From contig OX637335.1 in NCBI GenBank assembly GCA_951799405.1, forward strand, positions 18,294,342-18,358,341: a stretch of DNA of 64,000 bases. The letters run 5' to 3'. Under the pieces are notes generated by a model. The model saw nothing but the letters and a program-made list of their open reading frames with translations. It ran no database searches and was not told the DNA's origin. The position numbers and the translations under genes are program-made. Source of the stretch: Agapetus fuscipes (lineage: Eukaryota; Arthropoda; Insecta; Trichoptera; Glossosomatidae). Shown piece after piece: positions 53,263 through 63,439 of this stretch (position 1 is the stretch's first letter; each line of letters starts with the position of its first letter).

Positions 53263-53366
53263 TTTGAAGTTCTAATTATCAAACTGAACACTTATTTTAC
53301 CTAAAATAAATCTTACAGAAGTAAAAATCACCCCTGTGTTTTATGAAAGCTACAAAACCTGATATA

Positions 53367-53790
53367 TGAGTCCCTTAAAAGCAAACACGCCACTGTCCAT
53401 AAAAATACACAAATTACTTTTGTAAATTAATCAAATAAATATACTGCTTTAATTCACTTTTTTATTATTAATAATTATTATTAAAATAATAAAAAAGTGA
53501 ATTAAAACAGTACATTTATTTGATTAATTATACAATGGACTTTCACTGTGTAAACCACCAAACCCTGAAAAATATTAAATTACTTTTGAATTACAAAATC
53601 ACCTAATTAAGTCATTTAGATTACTTTAATACAAAAAATACATATTTACACAGTATGGTATATCCATTTACAACTTTGTAAACCTTGCATGTTTTTAAAA
53701 ATATAAATAACTAAGCTGTTATTCAAAATTGTTTGATTTCCAGTAATTTAAGTTCGATGGACAGTGGCGTGTTTGCTTTTAAGGGACTCA
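53367..53790. mobile_element. MITE with perfect 34-bp TIRs and TA duplication
   Basis: TGAGTCCCTTAAAAGCAAAC... at 53367-53400 is an exact reverse complement of 53757-53790, with TA on each side. A second long inverted repeat sits near 53430-53535 (ATTCACTTTTTTATTATTAA and complement). Tc1/mariner-like by target. Confidence 0.88.
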
Positions 53791-53951
53791 TATTATGTAA
53801 CATTACTAAAGTTTGTTTTTCTTACATTATTGTCATGAGAAACTAAAACAGATTGAAAATTTTAGAAATGAACATGACATGAATACTGCAATTGATAGTC
53901 TTCAGACAAGACAATAAATGTAATTGATTACATTTTTACCATTTGCATTTT

Positions 53952-54020
53952 AGATCGGTTTGTAGTCTAGTGGTTAACGCTATGGACTCTTAAACCAAAG
54001 GTTCGACTCCTGGCGGAGCT
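53952..54020 (+). pseudogene. tRNA-like sequence with A-tail
   Basis: TAGTCTAGTGGTTAACG (box A) and GGTTCGACTCC (box B) with a CTCTTAA loop recall tRNA-Lys(CTT), but the acceptor stem does not pair well, the variable arm is too short and an A-run follows. Probably a retroposed or SINE-derived tRNA relic. Confidence 0.5.
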
Positions 54021-54175
54021 AAAAAAAAAACATTTACTTTTCAAAATTTACTAGTTAGCCATGTATTTGCCTTATATTTTTTGCCCTTTTTTTCTTTTTT
54101 TATGTTTTTCTTATTGACCTCTGGAATGTCCTGGATCTAGAAATAAATGTTAGACTTATAATACTTTTGTATTAA

Positions 54176-54406
54176 CACATTGTTTGCGGGAAACTAGTTA
54201 ACTCGTCATACACCTTTTTATAGTAACGTGCGGGAGACGTGTAAACTCGTTTCGTCGCGCCTAGCGGTGGGGTGCGGGAAACTTGTAAAAACGTGGCAAA
54301 AATTTCAAAAGAATTTAAAAAAAAAGAAAAAAATGAAAAGGTGAAAATTTCAAAAAACACCTACTCTACGCCGCCATCTGGCGGGAAAATGCCCGCATAC
54401 ATAGTG
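54176..54406. mobile_element. piggyBac-like MITE
   Basis: 231 bp, CACATTGTTTGCGGG and, inverted, CACTATGTATGCGGG, flanked by TTAA on both sides (54172-54175, 54407-54410). Non-coding. Confidence 0.8.
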
Positions 54407-54649
54407 TTAACAATGTCATTGTTTGTTCTTGTACGTTGGTTTGAGTGTCCTCATGAAAATGACGTAAACAGGTTTGAAGTAAGTACTTGAGGTAAAATAA
54501 ATGCTCCATTTGTGAAAATAAACCTGTGTTTTTCAAAAATGTATAGGTACCTTTTTATAACATCGATTTTTCACTGAGTAAATACACACACTCTACAAGG
54601 TATATAAAAGTATTAAGTTCTGTTGTATTTGGTAATTGGAGGAAGTATA
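54407..54649. other. Short spacer
   Basis: Nothing recognised. Confidence 0.4.
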
Positions 54650-54783
54650 TAGTTATGTTCATTTGAGGTTTGGATTTTATTTGTAACTACACATTCAGCA
54701 TTTGTAAGCGCGAACTACACTTTTTGGTTTGTGGGCATACATCTGAGAGCTTTAAATGAATATATCCTTGCAACTTAGATTAT
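54650..54783 (+). repeat. Partial R260 copy
   Basis: From AGTTATGTTCATTTGAGGTT to GCAACTTAGATTATA; the first half is missing. Confidence 0.7.
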
Positions 54784-55054
54784 AAATTATTATCAATGGA
54801 AAATGAAGTGCTGGCAGGAAACATATCTCATGGTTCTGTAATATATGAGATTGGACAGGGATAAGGACAGTGGAAGACCTATTTCGAGCCACGAGAGATA
54901 TACAGATATTCCTGCAAGTGATAGTTCACGTCTGGGAGACCTGACATGGCACTGGAAGACGAAGACGTTGAAGCATAGTTTTATTTGAAATTTACTCATC
55001 AAAATGTGGATATAACTTAATAATAACAGGCTGATTTATTTTAAATTACACATG

Positions 55055-57345
55055 ATAAGAGAGCGCCGTTTTTGTGTGTGTCACACCTCAAGGGCCCTCT
55101 CCGATCATGGATAAGACTTTCTAAACAAGTGTGCCTTGAGTGCTCCTCGAAATACACCCACAGATTTGGAGTTCTTCACTCCGGGTGGCAGTCTGTTCCA
55201 CTCCACCGGCCCCGCAACACGGAAAGCGCGGTCTCCGAAGTTTGTACGAATCTGACGGCGCGGCTGAACCAAATTGACTACTCCATCACCCGCAGATCTG
55301 AGTGTCTGCCTCCTAACACCCATTTCAACAGGTGAAATCATATCAGCCAGATAAGGTGGGGCCAAGCCATTGATGGCTTTATATACCATTAAACAAACAC
55401 GGAAGACCACCCTCTCCGGGAAACGAAGCCAATGAAGTTTTTTTAACAGCGGGGTGATGTGAGCGAATTTGGGAATCCCGAATATGAGTCTTGCTGCCGA
55501 ATTCAACACAGATTGAAAGCGATTAAACTGTTTCTTCGGCTGACCACTATAAAGCGTCGAGCAATAGTCAATCCGAGACATCACAAACGCACTCACCAGG
55601 GTCTTAACCGCATCTGACGGCAGACATTTTCTTATTGCCTTTATTTGGCGAAGCGAAAAAAAAGAAGAAGCTATTGTGGCATCTATTTGCCTATCCAGTG
55701 TCAGGTTACGATCCAGTAAGACTCCTAGAAGTCTTACCGAATCAGAAGGCTGGATTAGCTTACCTCCTATGGAGAGTGGTACTCTATTCACCAGAAGGTG
55801 GTCACGCCTCGATGTGGCTGCCCAGAGTATCTCCGTCTTATCCATGTTTAAGATTAGGCCATTGTTCCTCATCCACCCACCGACCTCCGCGATACACCCA
55901 GAGACCCTGCAACTGAGGTCCTCAGCCATGTCTGGCCGAGAATGAGAGTATATTTGCCAGTCATCTGCATATGAGTGTGCGATGAGGCCCCATTTTTCAA
56001 CAATACTCTCAATCTCAGCAGTATACAATATGAAAAGGATCGGACCCAGCACAGAGCCCTGTGGGACCCCGGAAGACAGCGAGTAGGTAGGTGAAACACT
56101 ATCACAAATACGCACCGCCTGTCTGCGCTCCACCAGATAGGAAGAAAACCACGCCAAAGCCCCTCCGGTCAAACCAAATGACACCTCCAATCTCTCAATA
56201 AGAATTGGGTGACTTACTGTGTCAAAGGCCGCACTCATATCAAGAAGCGCCAGTAAGGCTAGATTACCACACTCCACAGCTGATATCATATCCGATACAA
56301 GCATGAGCATACCGGTTTCTGTTGAGTGATATTTCCGGTATGCAGACTGCCTCTTAGGCATTAAGCCGCTTGCATCCAGATAGGATACCAACCGCCGCGA
56401 GACAATCCGCTCCAGCACCTTCGACAAGAATGGCAGATTTGACACAGGTCTATAATTTGAGGGATCACCGGGATCCAACTGTGGCTTTTTAAGGATTGGC
56501 GTGATGTGTGCTACCTTCAAAGACGGAGGAACAGTGGCATCCATTAGGCATCCATTGATTACCTTAACAATAAATGGAGCCAGCTGTAAGATGCATTCTT
56601 TGAGTACCCAGACTGGTACAGGGTCAAGGCCACACTGCTTGTTTGGCGATCCTACCACGATCTGACACACCTCATCTATGTCAGTTAAATCAAATACTTC
56701 GAGTCGCGAAGCACTTCCAATCCTTGAGACAGAAGTACCTGCAACCCAAGCAAAGTGCAATTGAGGTATTTTGTTTTCAAAATACGTGGCAAAATCGCAA
56801 GCAGTCGACGTCAAACCTACACCAGCCCGAGCACTCCCAGACAAGTTCTCCAGAAGCTTCCACACCTGCTGAGGGGATTTTGCCTCAGCAATCTTTCCAC
56901 AATAAAAATCGGATTTCTTCTGGAGAATAGCAGACCTGTACACACCTTGAGCGTCAATCCATGATTGCCTAGTGCTACCTGGCTTACCGTTTTTAAAATT
57001 TCGCTCTAGTTTTCGCATATTGCGTTTCAGCGTACGGCATTCATTGTCAAACCAGATAGCACTGTTTCGCTCTTTGACTACTTTACATTTGATTGGAGCA
57101 TGCAGCCCAATCAAATCGCCCAAGGATTTATTATACAAGTCTACTAACTCGTCCGGTTGCATTGAGACATAGGTTTCCGGACAGCAGACAGGTGAAACAG
57201 AAAGATCTTTTTTAAAGATCTCGAGATCGAACCCGTTCCAGCACCTAGAGGTTATGCTCTTATAAACAGGAACAGGCCGTCCCACATTAAGGCTAGATGT
57301 CACCAATCTGTGGTCCGACAAACCTATATCTAAATAACTTATATT
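55055..57345 (-). mobile_element. CR1-like LINE, 5'-truncated
   Basis: From the 3' non-coding GAGAGCGCCGTTTTTGTGTG (RC side) through a 738-codon RT frame to the truncation point at the endonuclease-end motif LDIGLSDHRLV near 57340. Truncated next to AT-repeat sequence. Other scraps of this family are at 18.45, 26.1, 33.6 and 63.9 kb. Confidence 0.85.
55105..57321 (-). CDS. CR1-like LINE reverse transcriptase, intact frame
   Basis: 738 codons without a stop. In order: end of the endonuclease (SDHRLV), a linker with W-F-D-N-E-C-R, then RT blocks HITPILKKPQLDPGDPSNYR, PVSNLPFLSKVLERIV, QSAYRKYHSTETGMLML, LALLDMSAAFDTVSHPIL (first Asp), SSGVPQGSVLGPILFILYTA and IAHSYADDWQIYSH (YADD), followed by a thumb with LLGVLLDRNLTLDRQIDATI and a C-terminus FGDRAFRVAGPVEWNRLPPG. 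This is the enzyme for target-primed reverse transcription. The missing endonuclease N-terminus makes the copy incapable on its own, but the intact frame indicates a recent insertion. Confidence 0.9.
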   Translation of the reverse strand: MSDHRLVTSSLNVGRPVPVYKSITSRCWNGFDLEIFKKDLSVSPVCCPETYVSMQPDELVDLYNKSLGDLIGLHAPIKCKVVKERNSAIWFDNECRTLKRNMRKLERNFKNGKPGSTRQSWIDAQGVYRSAILQKKSDFYCGKIAEAKSPQQVWKLLENLSGSARAGVGLTSTACDFATYFENKIPQLHFAWVAGTSVSRIGSASRLEVFDLTDIDEVCQIVVGSPNKQCGLDPVPVWVLKECILQLAPFIVKVINGCLMDATVPPSLKVAHITPILKKPQLDPGDPSNYRPVSNLPFLSKVLERIVSRRLVSYLDASGLMPKRQSAYRKYHSTETGMLMLVSDMISAVECGNLALLALLDMSAAFDTVSHPILIERLEVSFGLTGGALAWFSSYLVERRQAVRICDSVSPTYSLSSGVPQGSVLGPILFILYTAEIESIVEKWGLIAHSYADDWQIYSHSRPDMAEDLSCRVSGCIAEVGGWMRNNGLILNMDKTEILWAATSRRDHLLVNRVPLSIGGKLIQPSDSVRLLGVLLDRNLTLDRQIDATIASSFFSLRQIKAIRKCLPSDAVKTLVSAFVMSRIDYCSTLYSGQPKKQFNRFQSVLNSAARLIFGIPKFAHITPLLKKLHWLRFPERVVFRVCLMVYKAINGLAPPYLADMISPVEMGVRRQTLRSAGDGVVNLVQPRRQIRTNFGDRAFRVAGPVEWNRLPPGVKNSKSVGVFRGALKAHLFRKSYP

Positions 57346-57394
57346 ATTATATTATTATATATATATCTTAATAACTTATATTATTATATAACTT

Positions 57395-57890
57395 GATTCT
57401 GTGCAAAGAAGAGCGGTGAAGCTGATTGATGATTCTATTCTCACAGGCAACCTACATTCTCTTGAGCACAGAAGGAAAGTTGGAATGATCGGTCTCTTCT
57501 ATAGGCACTATAATGGCGTCTGCTCTGATGAAATATCCTCACTTATACCCCCTCCTCTCGTCACAACAAGGGCTACTCGTAGAACGGCTTACATATCCAA
57601 CCATTTGCAGTCGATATCAAAACTATGAGAACTTGGTGTTTTCACGACTCATTCTTTTGCCAAACTGCCTGTTTATGGAATGAGTTACCGGTATCTGTGT
57701 TTCCATCCCAATTTAACCTTACCCTTTTCAAATCCAATATCAATTGCCATTTCCTCTCAGTGGCTCAAAACAAAGCAACGCAACACACACCACAGCACTG
57801 CACAGCTAACAGCCTTGCAACCGGACAAGGACGACTGCCACATCACCAACACCTCTGCGGCACTATAACAAGTGTCATAGACCCTTAGAG
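57395..57890 (+). pseudogene. Non-LTR retrotransposon RT C-terminus (another family)
   Basis: Plus strand: MQRRAVKLIDDSILTGNLHS, LEHRRKVGMIGLFYRHYNGV, SLIPPPLVTTRATRRTAYIS, then after a stop and shift SFFCQTACLWNELPVSVFPS and FNLTLFKSNINCHFLS. This W-N-x-L-P-x-x-V-F-P ending is common in insect LINEs and differs from LINE-A, LINE-B and the CR1-like copy. Confidence 0.8.
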
Positions 57891-57948
57891 TCTCTTGAAT
57901 CTAGGGAGTCTCCCGCACAGGCTTTCTTAAATATATATATATATATAT

Positions 57949-58256
57949 TGATACCCTCTCTTCAAAATCAAAAATGAGGAAGACTTGGTTGAATGTTTTA
58001 CTTTCGTTTCTTTTTATTTTTCTCTCTTCAGTACAAGTTGTTACAGACAGAATCGGTCTTCGGGCCAACAGGCCGACAAACCTTGTGACAAATTATTCCC
58101 TTTTTATTACAATAAAACACATAAATTTTGTTACAGTAAATTCGGCTCGGCCGGTGTCTTGCCGAACGCCGGCCAATCAGCGTGTAGGGTTAAGTTTTGT
58201 CAAGGAGTTCGACGGATGGCGAAATTCATGGCCTGCACAAAAAGTGTGCCGTATCA
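57949..58256 (-). repeat. GOLE copy 3 LTR (3' side in element sense)
   Basis: 308 bp, TGATACCC...GCCGTATCA. Confidence 0.9.
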
Positions 58257-58293
58257 ATTCCCACCATCTTCTGTTGACAAAACTTAACCCTCC

Positions 58294-59712
58294 TTACGCT
58301 CTCAACCCTTGCCACAGAATTTTCACCCCTGGCCACGGTTCCTTCATCCTTTTCCTTCTCTTCCGATGTTCGTGGAGAGGTGGTGCGCGCTGAAGGCGAG
58401 GAGTCGTATCCGGCGGCCTCGTGTACTGTTCGATCGGATCCTCCTCCTGCTTGTCGGGCGGTAACCTAAGCTGATTTGGGTGCACGTCTCTGCTGGTGCG
58501 GGGTGGCTGTTTCCTGGCCATCCCATGGCTCTGATTACTCTTCGAGACGGAATCCTCTAGCACGAGTTGTCGTCCACTCTGCACCTCCATGCTGACTGGT
58601 TTCAAGTTCCTCTTGATCGTGTCAAACGTCGAGTCTTCCACTTCGCACGCTTGCGGGTGGGATTCGCGTTGAAAGTACAGCTCTCTCTCCAAAGGGTCAT
58701 CTTCCATGTCTCTTGGCAGCACGTCTGCCTCAGGCTGTACAGGCCTCTCATCCTGGCTAGGGCAGACGTGGCTGGATTCTGAAACTTCTGGAGCCAGTGT
58801 CTCTTCCACACGTTGAAACTCCTCGACTGCTCTCAGAGTGTCCTCAGGAACTTCCGCGTTCCTCAGCATGCTGACACTTGCATGCTCCGGTTCACCTTCA
58901 TCCTGGCTTGATTCCGGTTGCGAAGGCTTCCCCTCACGGTCGGGGCAAGACCGGTCGAGATGTGGCCCTGAACAGTGCCAATATGACCGTGCGGTCTCTT
59001 GCTCGCTACCTGGCCGTGGCTGCCATGCCATTGGACGATTTTTCTGGCCTGGTGACTGCCTTTCGGTCTGATGGTGATAGGCTGCTGGCTGCCAATCCCC
59101 TTGTTGCTGTTCCTGGGCTGGCCATCGCCCTCCTTGCTGATGAGATCCGACGAGTGGATGGTGGTCATCGCTGCTGCCCCTGCTTTCACAGCCTGCCGCA
59201 GCTGCGAGAAGCTTGCTCCAGGAGGCGCTGGCGCTCTGAAGTCTCGCCTGGCACTGCGGCAACAGGAGGTCCATGGTGTGCTGGATGACCTCCTGCTCAG
59301 AGTGCGTGCTGCAGAAGCGCTTGGCCAGCGCTCTCTTCCTCAAGATGAATCCCATTGCCTCCTCCCTGAGCTCCTGCCGTCCATAGAGGTACAGGAAGTG
59401 GCCTCTCTCCCTCCTTGACTTGCTGTTGAATCTTCCCTCCAGGGCACATTCAACCTCCAGCCAGTCTGTCACTGGGAGCTCCGCCATCCAGGCAGCCGCT
59501 TCCCCCTGCAGCCAATCCATTGCCCACATCACCCATTCGCTCTCTGGGGTTGCGTTCTCCTTGAAGTACGCCAGGGCTGACTCCAAAAATAGCCCTGGGT
59601 CTTCCTCCGGCTTCCCCGAAAATGGCATGGGGAGCCGTGCCACTGGCGTCCTGTATTCATTGACTGAAGCTCCCTGCTCCATCAAGTCATCACAGGGCCG
59701 CGCAGTCTTCAT
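58294..59712 (-). CDS. Gag-like protein of GOLE copy 3
   Basis: 472 codons, from MKTARPCDDLMEQ to the same basic HEHRKRRKRMKEPW end; I see no amino-acid difference from copy 1. The Gag core, Q-rich middle and one-cysteine-short knuckle (YWHCSGPHLDRSC) are as there. That three copies keep the whole frame open suggests either very recent spread or a need for the protein. No pol follows within the LTRs. Confidence 0.75.
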   Translation of the reverse strand: MKTARPCDDLMEQGASVNEYRTPVARLPMPFSGKPEEDPGLFLESALAYFKENATPESEWVMWAMDWLQGEAAAWMAELPVTDWLEVECALEGRFNSKSRRERGHFLYLYGRQELREEAMGFILRKRALAKRFCSTHSEQEVIQHTMDLLLPQCQARLQSASASWSKLLAAAAGCESRGSSDDHHPLVGSHQQGGRWPAQEQQQGDWQPAAYHHQTERQSPGQKNRPMAWQPRPGSEQETARSYWHCSGPHLDRSCPDREGKPSQPESSQDEGEPEHASVSMLRNAEVPEDTLRAVEEFQRVEETLAPEVSESSHVCPSQDERPVQPEADVLPRDMEDDPLERELYFQRESHPQACEVEDSTFDTIKRNLKPVSMEVQSGRQLVLEDSVSKSNQSHGMARKQPPRTSRDVHPNQLRLPPDKQEEDPIEQYTRPPDTTPRLQRAPPLHEHRKRRKRMKEPWPGVKILWQGLRA

Positions 59713-59811
59713 TGTCTTGCTTCTGGTTCTTTGTTGGGCGCCACAAGTCAGTCCTCCGGTACTTGGGTTGTCACTTTCCAAGTGACTTGGCCCCACGTTC
59801 GCGGCGTCAAT

Positions 59812-60119
59812 TGATACCCTCTCTTCAAAATCAAAAATGAGGAAGACTTGGTTGAATGTTTTACTTTCGTTTCTTTTTATTTTTCTCTTTTCAGTACAAG
59901 TTGTTACAGACAGAATCGGTCTTCGGGCCAACAGGCCGACAAACCTTGTGACAAATTATTCCCTTTTTATTACAATAAAACACATAAATTTTGTTACAGT
60001 AAATTCGGCTCGGCCGGTGTCTTGCCGAACGCCGGCCAATCAGCGTGTAGGGTTAAGTTTTGTCAAGGAGTTCGACGGATGGCGAAATTCAGGGCCTGCA
60101 CAAAAAGTGTGCCGTATCA
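59812..60119 (-). repeat. GOLE copy 3 LTR (5' side in element sense)
   Basis: 308 bp, same ends. The interior side carries the candidate PBS CCCCACGTTCGCGGCGTCAA (reverse complement). Confidence 0.9.
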
Positions 60120-60149
60120 ATATATACCCAAAGTTCTGTCACTAGCACA

Positions 60150-60720
60150 TTATTTTTAAACAAGCAGACAGGTATAAGTTCGCGCTTACAAATGCCCCAT
60201 GTGGACTTACAACATAAAAACCTAATCTCAAATGAACATAAGCTCTGCAACTCTTGCCTACTTTTCCTCAAACAGAGATAAAATTTGCATGGTGAACCAT
60301 TTCTTACAGTATGGGTGGTCAGCCACATACTAACTTATAAGTCAAGGAAATTATTTTGTTTAGTTCTATAATCTAAGTTGCAAAGATACATACCATTTGA
60401 GATTCATATTAAATGCATTCCCACAAGCAGACAGGTAAAAATTCGCGCTTACAAATGGCCCATGTGGACTTACAACATAAAAACCCAATCTCAAATGAAC
60501 ATAAGCCCTGCAACTCTTGCCGACTTATCCTCAAAAAGAGATGAAATTTGCATGGTGAACCATTTCTTACAGTATGGGTGGTCAGCCACATACTTACCTA
60601 TAAGTCAAGGAAATTATTTTGTTTAGTTCTATAATCTAAGTTGCAAAGATACATACCATTTAAGATTAATATTAAATGCATTCCCACAAACAGACATCAA
60701 TAAGTTCGCGCTTACACATA
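60150..60720 (-). repeat. Three R260 copies in tandem
   Basis: A truncated copy (60150-60352), a full copy (60366-60613) and a partial copy (60625-60720) follow head to tail with the same linker (GAAATTATTTTGTTTAGTTC) between units, a period of about 261 bp. Confidence 0.85.
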
Positions 60721-61270
60721 ATTAGAGATGGAAAAAACGGCTTAGTAAAAAAAACGAAAAAACGCTTACGCTTTTTAAAAAAAGCAGCTTAAAAAGCGTT
60801 TTTTCGTTTTTTGGGTTTATTGTAAATATAAAATTTAATTCATTTAGTAGTTTCAGTTTTTCCTTATTTACTCAAAAACTATTGACATTATTGAAAAATT
60901 TTTGAGTATTAAACCTAAACAATGTATAGTTCTGTAAGTTAAAAGCAAAAAAAAAAATCCAAAATACAGCACACACGAAAAAAAAGCTAAAAATGTAAAA
61001 AAAACGCGTTTTTTGAAATATTTTTTTGTGGTGGCAATTCTTAAGTTATATATTTTGTTTAAGCTTTATAATTAAGAAAAAAATAAAATAAACATGCTTG
61101 ATTTTTTTCATTACTGTAACTATTTTGCTAAGACCATAAAGTGTAAGAAACAAAAACGGCAGATTTAGCTTTATAACACGCCATTAGCGTTTGAAAAAGC
61201 GTTTTAAAAAAGCAGAAGCAACTTTCGTTTTTCGTTTCGTTTTAAACGCAGCAAAGTTTTCGTTTCGAAA
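60721..61270. other. Low-complexity A/T-rich tract with AAAAAGCG words
   Basis: Rich in AAAAAAGCG/CGCTTTTT and CGTTTTTCG words on both sides. TTAGAGATGG at 60722 looks like a hAT end, but no partner end was found. Confidence 0.4.
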
Positions 61271-61284
61271 CGTATTATACAGGC

Positions 61285-61860
61285 ATGGACGCCTGTCGCG
61301 ATGTTGCGACAGTGTACGCTAGGAGCACTGAAGAAGCAGGAAAAAGAGTTCGGCGGGTGCAACATGGGCATCATCCATCATCAGTGATGGTCTGGTTGGG
61401 TGTATCTTATTACGGGCCAATTGAGGTAATTTTTTGCAAAAAAGGGATCAAAATCAGTGTGAAAGTGTACCAAGAGACCGTTTTGGTTAAGATTGTCAAA
61501 GATCTGCCCAATACGCTATTTTCAGGACATAATTTTGTGTTCCAGCAGGATTCTGCGCCAGCACGCAAAGCCAATACCACTCAAGCCTGGTTTGACCGTC
61601 AAAAAATTGACTTTATAAGACACAAAGATTGGCCATCCTCCAGTCCGGACCTTAATCTTTTGGACTATAAATTTAGCAGGTTTAAGAGGAGAAGGTCTGT
61701 GCTAAACTCCATAAAAATTTGGAGAGCCTGAAATCATTTTTAGAAAAGCAGTCACTGAAATAGACATGAAAATGGTGCGTGCTGCGATAGACGTCTGGCC
61801 GCGCCGATAAAGGACCTGTATCAAAAACAAGGCAGGTCATTTAGAATAAGTTTCAGGAAT
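61285..61860 (+). pseudogene. mariner/Tc1-type transposase fragment (second type)
   Basis: The frame 61285-61731 has SSVMVWLGVSYYGPIEVIFC, NFVFQQDSAPARKANTTQAW (second catalytic Asp) and DWPSSSPDLNLLDYKF (third Asp), then a shift and KNLESLKSFLEKAVTEIDMK. It differs clearly from the mariner at 26.7 kb. The DNA-binding N-terminus and first Asp are missing. Confidence 0.85.
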
Positions 61861-62280
61861 TTTAATTTATTATTGAATGTCCTTTAAGTTGGTATATAAT
61901 TGATTAAAAACTGATTGGTACTTTTGTTTTATCATTATTTTCATTTGTGACAGAACTTTGGGGCCGACTACGTATATATTGAAAATATTTTTGTCAAATC
62001 GTTTATGGACCTCATTTTCAGCAATCATTTTTAAATTTTTACTCTCAGGAAAAAAATGAAGGCAAATCTCCAGAGACTCTAACCACCATTATGCCAGTTA
62101 TGTAGGTTCACATCTGTATGCAAGATGCAGTTGGTTATTTTTAATATCTAAAATTTAACAGCCATTTCAAGTTGAAAATTACTTTGAAATATTATTGGAT
62201 ACCTAAATTTCTTGGCAAAATGCATTTTTTCCTAATCACATATCAGAAAAAACTTTCTTTCATCTCCAGGGGGGTGGTCA
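61861..62280. other. AT-rich spacer, nothing recognised
   Basis: Non-coding by inspection. Confidence 0.4.
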
Positions 62281-62281
62281 C

Positions 62282-62720
62282 CAGGGCTGTAGCTAGAGTC
62301 GAATTTGAGGTAGGGCAGCATTGGTTACAGGTAGGGCGGAAGTAAAAAAAAAAAATCATTATTTCTGCTCTCGAAGCACGGGCTCCTAAATCAATCACCA
62401 TGTACATCACTGACCTCTAGGTCAGTGATGTACATGGTGTAATATTTTTGACAATGGAACTTCGTACTGCTTGAAGCACAGATCGCTTGAACCATTGCTT
62501 GAATTATTTGATTTTGAATTTCAGGTGAACGATATGTTGCGTTTTGTGGTATATGAGTGAGAACGTCGTTCAAATTTGGATCTTTCATACACGTGTATTC
62601 AAATAAATTCTGAAATAATCCTTGCTCTTTTTCTTCTTCCAAAATATAATTTCCACGCAGAGCTAATTCGTTGACAATTAGAAATTGTATTATGTACTTC
62701 AACGATACACTTCACGTAAT
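62282..62720 (-). pseudogene. hAT-type (ZMYM/DUF4371-like) transposase scrap
   Basis: Minus-strand LIVNELALRGNYILEEEKEQ, GLFQNLFEYTCMKDPNLNDV and HIPQNATYRSPEIQNQIIQA, typical of the domain preceding the catalytic core in this hAT group. The left flank CAGGGCTGTAGCTAGAG resembles a hAT end. Confidence 0.75.
62398..62437. repeat. 40-base palindrome
   Basis: Two 19-base arms, CCATGTACATCACTGACCT and its exact complement, separated by two bases, at the end of the hAT scrap. Confidence 0.95.
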
Positions 62721-62855
62721 ACCTATATTTTTTCATACTTTTTGATTTATTAACGTTTCAACACTGCTAGAGGGCACAACTCTACATGGTTCTCCCCACC
62801 CTTAAGGGAATGGGGACAAAGTTACAGCCACGCAAAATATGGATATTATTTTCAG

Positions 62856-63054
62856 GCGGAAAAATGGGTAGAGATGGAGCTTTTCACAACGAGAATGATA
62901 TAAAGCAGAAACGATCTGCAGCACTAGCAGCAGGAGATGGCCAAGGTGGAGAAGAAGAAAGTCAAGGTCGAAGAGGTGCTGTAGGATAAGAAGAAGGAGA
63001 TGGGAGTTTTGCAGCGGGAAATGGCCAAAACCGAACAGGATTTCAGAGATGTGG
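62856..63054 (+). pseudogene. SMC1: SMC1 pseudogene, coiled-coil exon with frameshift and stop
   Basis: Acceptor ATTATTTTCAG. Pieces AEKWVEMELF, HNENDIK, then EMAKVEKKKVKVEEVL, a stop, DKKKEMGVLQREMAKTEQDF follow the start of the first SMC1 coiled coil (family pattern Q-L-F-x-L-x-H-N-E, then E-K-K-K and L-Q-R-E). Two frame changes and one stop separate them. The exons between 52.9 and 62.8 kb were not found, although CR1-like, GOLE and other insertions fill that interval. The 3' end is approximate. Confidence 0.75.
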
Positions 63055-63299
63055 TGTGTAATAAGCTTAGAAACATGTTTTCTATCAACCAAACTATAAA
63101 AAATTGAAGAAGTTACCGTGTGAGCGTTGTTAGGGACTTATTTTCAGTATTTTATTGTTTTTTTTTTTTTTTTTTTTATATTTCAACATTTATTATTGTT
63201 TTTTGAATAGTTTGTGTATCAACACTGATTATAATTCATTACTGTTTCAAAGGAAACAACTTTTTTATTTTTATTAATAAAAATGTAAAAATGAAAGCA
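63055..63299. other. AT-rich spacer
   Basis: T-run at 63159-63177; nothing recognised. Confidence 0.4.
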
Positions 63300-63435
63300 A
63301 AGTTTTTCTTCACAAGTTGATTTATTTTCTCGAACACTTTCGGTGTTATCACATCATTATCAAGAGGACTACTATCATGGTTTGATAGCACTGAAAGCAC
63401 TCATGAAAATAAAGCAACTCGTGAACAAAAACTTT
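63300..63435. mobile_element. Foldback MITE
   Basis: Arms AAGTTTTTCTTCACAAGTTG and, inverted, AAGTTTTTGTTCACGAGTTG extend to about 31 bp around a 70-base centre. No clear target duplication. Confidence 0.65.
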
Positions 63436-63439
63436 TTTT

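Larger units (their letters stand above)
57949..60119 (-). mobile_element. GOLE copy 3, gag-only LTR retrotransposon
   Basis: 2171 bp, LTRs 57949-58256 and 59812-60119 (308 bp each, two differences by eye), target duplication ATAT (57945-57948, 60120-60123) at the end of an AT run. The interior is nearly identical to copy 1. Complete and uninterrupted. Confidence 0.9.

Noticed and set aside
60722..61270. Complete hAT element starting TTAGAGATGG
   Set aside because: No matching inverted end or 8-bp duplication found to the right.
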